Shown: positions 10,332 to 17,946 of the stretch, in pieces | Layout of the letters: each line of letters begins with the position of its first letter | Numbering within the stretch: the first letter of the stretch is position 1 | From: JAGMCF01 sp964398885 | GTDB lineage: Bacteria; Cloacimonadota; Cloacimonadia; JGIOTU-2 | Assembly (NCBI GenBank): GCA_964398885.1 | Contig: CAYNOU010000035.1 | Location: forward strand, 1 to 25,223 | Reading direction: 5' to 3' | DNA length: 25,223 nucleotides | The notes under the pieces: model-generated | What the model saw: the letters and a program-made list of their open reading frames with translations, nothing else | Database searches by the model: none | What the model was told of the DNA's origin: nothing | Program-made: the position numbers and the translations under genes

Positions 10332-10650
10332 CCCGACACTTATTTAATATGTTCTTATTACTTTAAAGATAAAGATTTCTTTATTCTCCCTATTAAAAAT
10401 CTCTTACTATTTCAATTATGTTTTAGTTTTCTCTCTCTTTCTCTTGCATCCTCTTCTGATAGATATGCTTCATAATAAATCAGTCCCCACTTCCCTCTTC
10501 CAGTATATCCTTTATTGCTTTCGTTATGTTCTTTCAATCTTCTCTTTAAATCCGAGGTATATCCTACATAAGTTTTGGTCTTCAATTCATTCTGTAATAC
10601 ATACACATAATACACTTACACCTCCATAAACATATTAAATAAGTGTCGGG
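10332..10650 (-). mobile_element. Hairpin-bounded insert in 23S domain I carrying a GIY-YIG frame
   Basis: In a 23S hairpin whose flanks read AGCCCAAACC and GGGGGTAGCGGGACC, corresponding roughly to E. coli 270-300, the loop is replaced by about 320 bases. The insert is bounded by a perfect 22-bp inverted repeat (10332-10353 and 10629-10650) that extends the native stem. This looks like an intervening sequence placed in a stem-loop, of the kind RNase III can excise to fragment 23S rRNA, and not like a splicing intron. No group I or II core is visible in it. Confidence 0.7.
10358..10615 (-). pseudogene. GIY-YIG endonuclease-like frame (UPF0213 type), interrupted by TGA
   Basis: The frame starts at GTG (10615) behind GGAGG with good spacing. 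It encodes the GIY-YIG fold: YYVYVLQN, then TYVGYTSDLKRRLKEHN, then GRGKWGLIYYEAY and ARERERKLKH. It stops at TGA (10412-10414) after 67 residues. Continuing in the same frame past the TGA gives NSKRFLIGRIKKSLSLK and then TAA at 10358. This matches the usual C-terminal end (RIKxSL) of these ~85-residue proteins. The TGA falls where the family normally has glycine (KLKxxG). The simplest reading is one GGA-to-TGA substitution. The truncated 67-residue product keeps the Tyr, Arg and Glu positions of the fold and might still be made. Confidence 0.75.
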
Positions 10651-11009
10651 TTTGGGCTGTTCCCTTTTCGTTCGCCACTACTCAGGGAATCGTTGTTACT
10701 TTCTTTTCCTGCAGATACTAAGATGTTTCAGTTCTCTGCGTTTGACTCATATATCCTATTTTATTCAGATATATGATGAACCTGTATTAACAGGAACGGG
10801 TTACCCCATTCGGAAATCTCCGGATCTATGCTTACTTACAGCTCCCCGAAGCTTATCGCAGCTGGTCACGTCCTTCATCTCAATCTAACTCCAAGGCATC
10901 CACCGAATGCACTTAATGCCTTACTCTATTCTTCTACTTTAATTCACCACTATATATCTTTCAAATAACTAATAAATATGAAAAAAAAATCAAAAACTAT
11001 ATCTTAAAA

Positions 11010-11085
11010 TGGTGGAGGATGACGGGTTCGAACCGACGACCTCCGCCGTGCAAGAGCGGCGCTCTCCCAACTGAGCTAATCCCCC
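11010..11085 (-). tRNA. tRNA-Ala (UGC)
   Basis: The 76-nt cloverleaf on the minus strand has acceptor GGGGGAT / ATCCTCC with the alanine identity pair G3-U70. The D-arm is GCTC...GAGC, the anticodon loop is CTTGCAC (anticodon TGC) and the T-loop is TTCGAAC. An encoded CCA ends the gene at 11010. It lies in the 16S-23S spacer, a standard position. Confidence 0.96.
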
Positions 11086-11131
11086 AGGAATTTATACATA
11101 TCAGATAAAGAAACATCAACCAATTACAAAA

Positions 11132-11210
11132 TGGCGGAACTCCGTAGGGTCGCCGAACCAACGACCTTTCCGATTGCATCGGGACGCTCTCCCAACTGAA
11201 CTAATTCCAC
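11132..11210 (-). tRNA. Degenerate tRNA-like gene (probable pseudo-tRNA) in the rRNA spacer
   Basis: A 79-nt segment resembles the adjacent tRNA-Ala, sharing the D-arm block TTAGTTCAGTTGGGAGAGCG, the AGGTCGT variable region and a final CCA. Its cloverleaf is damaged, though. The acceptor strands (GTGGAAT and AGTTCCG) do not pair in register. The T-loop reads TTCGGCG where TTCGANY is expected. The anticodon arm holds CCGAT-GCA-ATCGG, a stem with only three loop bases. If a 7-base loop is forced, the anticodon would read GCA (Cys), but no cysteine identity elements are seen. It is most likely a decayed duplicate of tRNA-Ala. Confidence 0.55.
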
Positions 11211-11252
11211 GAGAAACAATAACAGGTTTATGATATTTCGCTCTTCTAAGAA

Positions 11253-11329
11253 TGGTGGGCCTGGGTGGACTCGAACCACCGACCCCCGCCTTATCAGAGC
11301 GGTGCTCCAACCAACTGAGCTACAAGCCC
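11253..11329 (-). tRNA. tRNA-Ile (GAU)
   Basis: A 77-nt cloverleaf with acceptor GGGCTTG / CAGGCCC, D-arm AGCTC...GAGC, anticodon loop CTGATAA (anticodon GAT), T-loop TTCGAGT and an encoded CCA at 11253-11255. It is the first tRNA after 16S in the spacer, as in many bacterial operons. Confidence 0.96.
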
Positions 11330-11375
11330 CAAGCTGATATATAAAAGGGTGCATACGAATTTATTTTCTCCTTAG

Positions 11376-12937
<1,562 letters not shown>

Positions 12938-12998
12938 CTCTTTTCTATGTTGTCGTTCCGTATACACCCTATTTTTCTTTCTCAAAGAACTAAATAAC

Positions 12999-13028
12999 AA
13001 ATTACTCTCTTCTCTAATTTGATGTCAA
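12999..13028 (-). promoter_or_regulatory. rRNA operon promoter
   Basis: On the minus strand TTGACA (13023-13028) is followed after 18 bases by TAATTT (12999-13004), about 60 bases before the 16S 5' end. The -35 box is a consensus match, the -10 is partial, and the upstream 50 bases are almost pure A/T, as in an UP element. GTTCTTTGAGAAAG downstream resembles a boxA antitermination signal. Confidence 0.6.
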
Positions 13029-13096
13029 GTAATTTTATATATAATATAAAAAAATTTTAAAAAATGTAAATAATTTTTTAACAAATTTAAACTGTT

Positions 13097-13177
13097 TTAT
13101 TTTATGATTTTGACATTTGATAGATACTTCCTCAATACTTCTGGCACAACAATTTCACCGGAACTTGTTTGATAATT
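13097..13177 (-). pseudogene. Stray seryl-tRNA synthetase 3'-end fragment (copy 1)
   Basis: In the minus-strand frame ending at TAA (13097) the 26 codons read NYQTSSGEIVVPEVLRKY then LSNVKIIK. This is the C-terminal tail of SerRS; the intact gene ends NYQTKLGEIIIPEVLRKY. No start codon or SerRS body precedes it. It differs from the resident serS tail at many positions, so it is not a recent local copy. It overlaps the repeat at 13145-13264 and lies between the rRNA promoter and the HEPN gene. Confidence 0.65.
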
Positions 13178-13264
13178 TTAAAACCAATTCTGTTGGATTA
13201 ATTTTTCAGCGAGAGACTCACAGACTGGACTTCATCCCGATTCATCGGGGTGGAGTTCAGAATG
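13145..13264. repeat. 120-bp direct repeat, copy 1 (partner at 14214-14333)
   Basis: This segment matches 14214-14333 without gaps, with 4 differences in 120 by my count. One end covers the SerRS-tail fragment. The remainder is non-coding and contains a TCCCGAT...ATCGGGG palindrome (13235-13249) and the phrase GAGAGACTCACAGAC. The two copies are in direct orientation and flank the MNT/HEPN pair. Downstream to 13381 I see only more repeat-like text (GAGAGACTCGCCGACTCC) and no gene. Confidence 0.85.
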
Positions 13265-13381
13265 TACATGATTCACAAGGTTGTTCTCAACTCGAACTTC
13301 CGTCTGGTTGTTCTGAACTGCTCAGTCCAACCGACTCCAAATAATACGGAGAGAGACTCGCCGACTCCAAAACATTTTAAC

Positions 13382-13762
13382 TTATTTCAAATTCAAATAT
13401 TCTTTTACAGCTGACAGAAATTCTTTAGCTTTTTTGATCATTGAGAGTGCTTCTTCTTTGCCTGCCTTTGAAACAGGGAAATAGTCACTTTCACTTCTTG
13501 CAGAAAATGCATCCAAAAGATATCTATGAAATTTATTATCCATCAAATTCGTTTTGGCTATATGTTCACCAAAAGCTGCGATTAAAGCGTGATGTGAAGA
13601 CCTCTGGATGTTAATATTAAGCAACACGGCTGTTGCGGCATGGAACATTGCATAATAAGTTCTACTAATCACATTATCCCAATACTTTAGTTTTGAAAGG
13701 TCTTCAGCAACCTTAATAAACTGTTCACTTCTTTCTATATGTTGTTTTATTTCATTCGTCAT
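13382..13762 (-). CDS. HEPN-domain protein (partner of the MNT protein)
   Basis: A 126-residue, all-helical HEPN protein of the PF05168-like type. It has the N-terminal helix with YYAMFHAATAVL, and the motif RSESDYFP (R-x3-DY) near residues 89-96. The RNase motif R-x4-6-H of toxic HEPN proteins is not evident, so an RNase activity is uncertain. The start codon overlaps the stop of the upstream nucleotidyltransferase gene (ATGA), indicating translational coupling. HEPN/MNT pairs are commonly toxin-antitoxin modules in which the MNT partner nucleotidylates the HEPN protein. This pair has the usual two-gene form, with MNT first. It sits between two direct repeats, which suggests it arrived as a unit. 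Confidence 0.85.
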   Translation of the reverse strand: MTNEIKQHIERSEQFIKVAEDLSKLKYWDNVISRTYYAMFHAATAVLLNINIQRSSHHALIAAFGEHIAKTNLMDNKFHRYLLDAFSARSESDYFPVSKAGKEEALSMIKKAKEFLSAVKEYLNLK

Positions 13763-14085
13763 ACTATGATACCTTCTTCAAATATATTACGAAACAAGGC
13801 ATATTCCTTTGCAAGCAATTCGTTTTTCTCTAAAAAGAACAAATTGATAACACAGTTATTTTCTAAACTGATTTTTGCCCGCATTTTACTACAGCGTTCT
13901 CTTTCTTTGTATCTACTGGTAAGACCATCAAGGACTACTGCAATATCTATATCAGAATCCTCATTTGCTTCATTCCTTGCATAAGAACCAAAAAGATATA
14001 CAAATTTTAGATTAGAACCATAGATGTTTTTCAAATTATCCTGTATTTTTTTTGCCAGAACTAACGCTTCTTTTCTATTTATCAT
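13759..14085 (-). CDS. MNT-type minimal nucleotidyltransferase
   Basis: A small polymerase-beta-fold nucleotidyltransferase with the motif GSYARNEANEDSDIDIAVV, giving the GS and D-x-D catalytic elements. I take the ATG at 14085 (MINRKEAL) as the start, giving 108 residues. The frame is open to an ATG at 14124, but the bases there (TTGACA...) look more like promoter than coding. The third carboxylate expected in the strand after the helix (usually h-D-h) reads Asn in CVINLFFL, so catalysis may be altered. It overlaps the HEPN gene by four bases. As the candidate antitoxin it would modify or mask its HEPN partner. The C-terminus (FRNIFEEGIIV) is typical. Confidence 0.85.
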   Translation of the reverse strand: MINRKEALVLAKKIQDNLKNIYGSNLKFVYLFGSYARNEANEDSDIDIAVVLDGLTSRYKERERCSKMRAKISLENNCVINLFFLEKNELLAKEYALFRNIFEEGIIV

Positions 14086-14165
14086 AATATTTATCTTTTC
14101 AAATGAAATATATATTGTCAACATATTTTAGCACTTTACCTCAAAACCGACTTTTTGGACAAACT

Positions 14166-14246
14166 CTATTTAATAATTTCAATATCTCCAAGATACTGTC
14201 TTAAAGGTTCTGACACAACAATTTCACCAAAACTTGTTTGATAATT
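14166..14246 (-). pseudogene. Stray seryl-tRNA synthetase 3'-end fragment (copy 2)
   Basis: The minus-strand frame ending at TAG (14166) reads NYQTSFGEIVVSEPLRQY then LGDIEIIK, again a SerRS C-terminal tail with no body attached. It differs both from copy 1 and from the intact serS tail at 14594-14677, which suggests that the two fragments came from different SerRS genes. It lies directly upstream of the MNT gene. Confidence 0.65.
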
Positions 14247-14333
14247 TTAAAGCCAATTCTGTTGGATTAATTTTTCAGCGAGAGACTCACAGACCGGACT
14301 TCATCCCGATTCATCGGGGTGGAGTTCAGAATG
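14214..14333. repeat. 120-bp direct repeat, copy 2 (partner at 13145-13264)
   Basis: The upstream copy of the repeat that brackets the MNT/HEPN pair, with the same SerRS tail at one end and the same TCCCGAT palindrome (14304-14318). The stretch 14334-14480 that follows holds another palindrome centred on 14447 (CTCATCCCGAT / ATTGGGATAAG) and no gene. Confidence 0.85.
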
Positions 14334-14483
14334 CATCGGTTGGCTTTATTCTTTTCGGCGATGGAGTGTATAAACTTTAGTTAAGATGACTTCAGCCATT
14401 CTTGACTCAAGTTGAAAAACGAGGATCCAACTTAACTCATCCCGATACATTGGGATAAGTCAAGTTTTAGGATTCTATCTCCC

Positions 14484-14568
14484 GCTCCCATCAGATTTGT
14501 AATCTGATGTGGGATTTTGTTTTATCACTGATTTTATTTTAATACCAGATTACAAATCTGGTAGGAGC
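14484..14568. repeat. Nested palindromic (REP-like) element downstream of serS
   Basis: Two hairpins, CATCAGATT-TGT-AATCTGATG (14489-14509) and ACCAGATT-ACA-AATCTGGT (14544-14562), are mirror copies of one another. They are enclosed by GCTCC (14484) and GGAGC (14568). The paired inverted layout is that of a REP/BIME-type unit. It lies 26 bases beyond the serS stop codon, where it could also act in 3'-end protection. Confidence 0.75.
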
Positions 14569-14593
14569 ATTATGTACTTTATCTGATTATTTT

Positions 14594-15868
14594 TTACTGT
14601 CCTAAGATATCTAAATTTCCAATATATTTTCTTAATACTTCTGGTATAATTATTTCTCCTAATTTTGTTTGATAATTCTCAAGAATTGCTATCATTGTTC
14701 GTGGAGTTGCCAAGCCCGAACCATTTAATGTATGGACAAAATGCACCTTGCCATCTTTCTTGGAACGATATCTGATATTTGCTCTTCTGGCTTGAAAACC
14801 AATATAATTACTACAAGACGAAACCTCTAAATATTTTTTTAAACCTGCTGACCAGACTTCTAAATCATAGCATTTATAAGCGGCAAAACTCAAGTCCCCA
14901 CTGCAAAGTAATCTAACGCGATAAGGCAACTTAAGTGCTTGCAAAATTGCTTCCGCATCTCTCAATATCTCCTGTAAAGCTTCTTCAGAATTTTCGGGTT
15001 TCACAAATTGCACAAGCTCAACTTTATTAAATTGATGAATCCTTTGCAATCCCTTTGTCTCCTTACCGTATGACCCAGCTTCTCTTCTGAAACAGGGAGT
15101 ATATGCGACATATTTTATTGGCAGCTCGTCCTCATTCAATATTTCATCCTGATGAAAATTCGTTACAGGAACCTCAGCTGTAGGAATAAGAAAAAAATCA
15201 TCCTGCTCTACAATATACATATCTTCTTCTAATTTTGGCAGTTGACCAGTTCCTGTCATAGTTTTTCTGTTAGCCAAAAAAGGTGGAAAAATCTCCTGAT
15301 AACCGTGATTTTTTTGATGGAAATCAAGCATAAAATTTATAAGTGCTCTTTCTAAGTTTGCTCCCCTATCTGTATAACATACAAATCCACTGCCAGCAAT
15401 CTTCACTGTGCGCTTAAAATCAATCAATTGAAGTTTCTCTGCTAATTCAATATGATTAAGAGGTTCAAAGTCAAATTGCGGTTTTTTGCCCCACTCTTTT
15501 ATTACTATATTATCCTCATCGATTTTACCGATTGGAACGCTATCATCAAAGATATTCGGAATCGTTAAATAAATCTTTTGAAATTCTTCAGTAATTTTAT
15601 TAATTTCGGCATTGATACCTTTTATCTCTCCAGCAATCTTTTTCATCTCTGCAATTTCTTTGTCTGCATTTTTCCTATTCTTTTTATATTCAGCAATTTG
15701 TTTTGATACTGAATTCTGGACTTTTCTCTTCTCTTCAAATTGAAATTTTAATTCTTTTAATTCCTTATCAATCTTAAGAAATTTGTCTAAATCAGCCTTT
15801 TCATTTTTTGCAATTATGCACTTCTTGACAAGCTCTTTATTTCTTCTAACAAATTTTATGTCTAACAT
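14594..15868 (-). CDS. serS: Seryl-tRNA synthetase
   Basis: This class II aminoacyl-tRNA synthetase charges tRNA-Ser (and tRNA-Sec where present) with serine. The 424-residue length is standard. The N-terminal ~100 residues form the long antiparallel coiled-coil that grips the tRNA-Ser variable arm (many K/E heptads, residues 25-100). Motif 2 is seen as FRREAGSYGKETKGLQRIHQF and motif 3 as NGSGLATPRTMIAILENYQ, supplying the ATP-binding arginines. The start MLDIKFVRRN is the typical SerRS beginning, and GTAGGTTAGAAA precedes it. The 3' end appears to be a site of recombination: stray tails of other SerRS genes follow at 14166 and 13097. Confidence 0.97.
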   Translation of the reverse strand: MLDIKFVRRNKELVKKCIIAKNEKADLDKFLKIDKELKELKFQFEEKRKVQNSVSKQIAEYKKNRKNADKEIAEMKKIAGEIKGINAEINKITEEFQKIYLTIPNIFDDSVPIGKIDEDNIVIKEWGKKPQFDFEPLNHIELAEKLQLIDFKRTVKIAGSGFVCYTDRGANLERALINFMLDFHQKNHGYQEIFPPFLANRKTMTGTGQLPKLEEDMYIVEQDDFFLIPTAEVPVTNFHQDEILNEDELPIKYVAYTPCFRREAGSYGKETKGLQRIHQFNKVELVQFVKPENSEEALQEILRDAEAILQALKLPYRVRLLCSGDLSFAAYKCYDLEVWSAGLKKYLEVSSCSNYIGFQARRANIRYRSKKDGKVHFVHTLNGSGLATPRTMIAILENYQTKLGEIIIPEVLRKYIGNLDILGQ

Positions 15869-15907
15869 TTTCTAACCTACTTCATTAATTACTTTTGGAC
15901 TACTTAA

Positions 15908-15989
15908 CCACAAAGGCACAAAGTCACTAAGATTATCTTTTAGATATCTAAAATTCATATTATCTTTTTGTGTCTTGGTGACTTGGTGG
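15908..15989. repeat. CCACAAAG-type inverted repeat between tpiA and serS
   Basis: Imperfect arms CCACAAAGGCACAAAGTCAC (left) and, on the other strand, CCACCAAGTCACCAAGACAC (right) flank a short AT-rich loop. The right arm abuts the tpiA stop codon. A second, diverged copy of the same family lies on the other side of tpiA. Confidence 0.75.
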
Positions 15990-16757
15990 CTACTTTACCT
16001 TTTCAGAAAGCTCTATTATTTCAATAAAATCTTCTAATTTTAAACTCGCCCCACCAATCAACCCTCCATCAATATCCTCTTGAGCAATCAAATTTCTAAT
16101 ATTAGAAACCTTGATACTTCCTCCATACAAAATTGAAATTTCATCAGCAATCTTCTTTTCAAACTTTTGCGAAAGCCAATCTCTTATGAATTTGTGAGCT
16201 TGCTCTGCAATTTCTGGAGTTGCAGTTTTACCTGTTCCAATAGCCCACACAGGCTCATAAGCAATAACTATATTTTCCATATCTTTACCTGAAATATCCT
16301 TCAAGCCAACACCTAATTGCTTTTCCAAGACTTTTTCTGTTTCCTCTGCTAATCTCTGTTCCTCTGTTTCTCCAATACACATTACAACATTCAGACTATT
16401 TGCGATAAGTGATTTTACTTTTAAATTTACCTCTTCATCTGTCTCATAAAAAATATTTCTTCTTTCAGAATGACCTACTAAAGAATATTTACATCCAATT
16501 GATAACAGCATTTTTGGAGAAATCTCGCCAGTATATGCGCCAAAGTCTTTGTAATAAATATTTTGCACTCCAATATCAATATCATTTTCATCCAGACTTT
16601 GTAGAGCACTTTGTATATAAATATTTGAAGGAAAAATCAATATCTGACATCTGTGCTCAAAATCTTTTTCCCATTCAGAAATTCCTTGAAAAAAATCATT
16701 AGCTTCTTCAAATGTCTTATTCATCTTCCAGTTTCCTGCAATGATTGTCTTTCTCAT
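15990..16757 (-). CDS. tpiA: Triosephosphate isomerase
   Basis: This enzyme interconverts dihydroxyacetone phosphate and glyceraldehyde 3-phosphate in glycolysis and gluconeogenesis. The 255-residue TIM barrel has all active-site elements: Lys11 in GNWKMNKT, His96 in VGHSERR, Glu168 in AYEPVWAIGTGKTA (with the catalytic loop following), and phosphate-binding LYGGSIKVSN and DGGLIGGASL. The start is fixed by the canonical MRKTIIAGNWKMN. It is co-directional with serS (downstream) and the TPR gene (upstream), but both gaps are filled with repeats. Confidence 0.98.
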   Translation of the reverse strand: MRKTIIAGNWKMNKTFEEANDFFQGISEWEKDFEHRCQILIFPSNIYIQSALQSLDENDIDIGVQNIYYKDFGAYTGEISPKMLLSIGCKYSLVGHSERRNIFYETDEEVNLKVKSLIANSLNVVMCIGETEEQRLAEETEKVLEKQLGVGLKDISGKDMENIVIAYEPVWAIGTGKTATPEIAEQAHKFIRDWLSQKFEKKIADEISILYGGSIKVSNIRNLIAQEDIDGGLIGGASLKLEDFIEIIELSEKVK

Positions 16758-16778
16758 TTCAATCCTATTATTTTTTTT

Positions 16779-16872
16779 ACCACAAAGTCAAGAAGACACA
16801 AAGTTCTTTTTAAATTATTTTTACACTTTCATTATATAAAATATTCTCTGTTTGCTTTGCGACTTTGCGGTG
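16779..16872. repeat. CCACAAAG-type inverted repeat upstream of tpiA
   Basis: Left arm ACCACAAAGTCAAGAAGACA and right arm ending TTGCGACTTTGCGGTG are imperfectly complementary across an AT-rich middle. It is the same family as 15908-15989, more diverged. Open frames over it (the translated phrase TTKSRRHK) are repeat artefacts. Confidence 0.65.
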
Positions 16873-16884
16873 ATAAATTTTTTC

Positions 16885-17889
16885 TTATTCGCTCTTCTGA
16901 ATAAATTCTATCTGTTGTTTTGCAGCAGGACCTAATGTGGGATGAGTTTTTATCATTTCAAACTCAACCAAAGCTTCAGCATTTTTCCCTTCCTTACGAT
17001 ATATTAAACCTAAATAATAATGAGCCTGGGGATTATTTGGTTCCTTTTCTTTCACTTTTGCAAGATTGAGTTTTGCCTTGTTATAATTTCCTTTCTCATA
17101 ATAAAGCTGCGCCAAAATCAAGGTGATTTCCTTGTCAGCTTTAAGAGTATCAGACTTTTCAAAAGCAATAATCGCTTCCTCTACATTTCCAATATTCTGA
17201 TAAAAAATACCTAAATTTTTGTAGACCTTTCTTAAAATATAATCCTCTGGTTTTGTGGCAATATAGTCATTGTAAATCTTTATAGCACTTGTATCCTGAC
17301 CGATTTTATGATAGAACAATGCAACTTTTCCAAGGATATCAACCTTCTTTTTATTCAAATCAAATGCTTCTGAATAGTATTTTATAGCATTGGGAATATC
17401 ATTTCTCTCTTCATAAATTTGTGCTATTTTAGACTTTATTTCGTATTGGCTGTAATTTTTATCGAAATCAATCAAAATTTGTAAGGCTTTATCTTTCTTG
17501 CCAATCTTTTCGTAAATAGTACTTAATGATATAACAATTCTATAATTTTCTGGTTCTTTCTGTAATCTCAGGTTATAGTATTCAATAGCCTTATCATATT
17601 GTTTGGTCATATTATATAGCACAGAAAGATTTTTATATAACTCACTAACTCTGACAGTTTTTGGATTGTCTTCAGTGTCTATTTGTCGGTACTGTTCTAA
17701 TGAAATAAGGAATTTGTCTATTGCTCCATGATAGTCTTTGGAATTATATAATTCAACACCTTCATTGTAAGCAGTTCCGGCATCATATTCAATCTGCTGA
17801 ACTTCTCTATCTGTTAATTCTTTTGCATTAATAAAGCTGACTGACATAAGCAAAATCACTATTATTGTTGCAATCTTTTTGGGTTTCAT
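16885..17889 (-). CDS. Secreted tetratricopeptide-repeat (TPR) protein
   Basis: The 334-residue protein starts with a signal peptide (KKIATIIVILLMSVSFINA, cleavage near residue 22). About seven to eight TPR units follow, recognisable by repeats such as YDKAIEYYNLRLQKEPEN, IPNAIKYYSEAFDLN, VEEAIIAFEKSDTLK and NPQAHYYLGLIYRKEGKNAEA. Such periplasmic TPR proteins are protein-protein scaffolds, often in envelope assembly or gliding-type machinery. The specific partner is unknown. It lies between tpiA and the recombinase gene, all co-directional. Confidence 0.85.
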   Translation of the reverse strand: MKPKKIATIIVILLMSVSFINAKELTDREVQQIEYDAGTAYNEGVELYNSKDYHGAIDKFLISLEQYRQIDTEDNPKTVRVSELYKNLSVLYNMTKQYDKAIEYYNLRLQKEPENYRIVISLSTIYEKIGKKDKALQILIDFDKNYSQYEIKSKIAQIYEERNDIPNAIKYYSEAFDLNKKKVDILGKVALFYHKIGQDTSAIKIYNDYIATKPEDYILRKVYKNLGIFYQNIGNVEEAIIAFEKSDTLKADKEITLILAQLYYEKGNYNKAKLNLAKVKEKEPNNPQAHYYLGLIYRKEGKNAEALVEFEMIKTHPTLGPAAKQQIEFIQKSE

Positions 17890-17905
17890 TGTTCTATACT
17901 CCTTT

Positions 17906-17923
17906 TCCCGATTTTAATCGGGA
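17906..17923. repeat. TCCCGAT...ATCGGGA palindrome
   Basis: TCCCGATTTTAATCGGGA, a perfect inverted repeat just upstream of the TPR gene. It is the same family as 1697, 8476 and 18951. Confidence 0.75.
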
Positions 17924-17946
17924 TTCTTTTCGGGACTTCTTTATTT

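Noticed and set aside
10358..10615. Alternative genetic code with TGA read as glycine
   Set aside because: The TamB-like gene, the MNT gene and the 282-residue protein gene all end in TGA at sensible positions, and no conserved gene in the window has an internal TGA.
11132..11210. Functional tRNA-Cys (GCA)
   Set aside because: The acceptor and T-arm do not form properly and the body resembles tRNA-Ala.
14086..14124. Upstream ATG at 14124 as the MNT start
   Set aside because: The extra 13 codons (TTGACAATATATATTTC) look like promoter sequence, and MINRKEAL is a typical MNT beginning.
16653..16904. Plus-strand frame with the phrase FTTKSRRHKVL
   Set aside because: It runs over the CCACAAAG repeat and the ends of two genes on the other strand. 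Such translated phrases are typical artefacts of that repeat.
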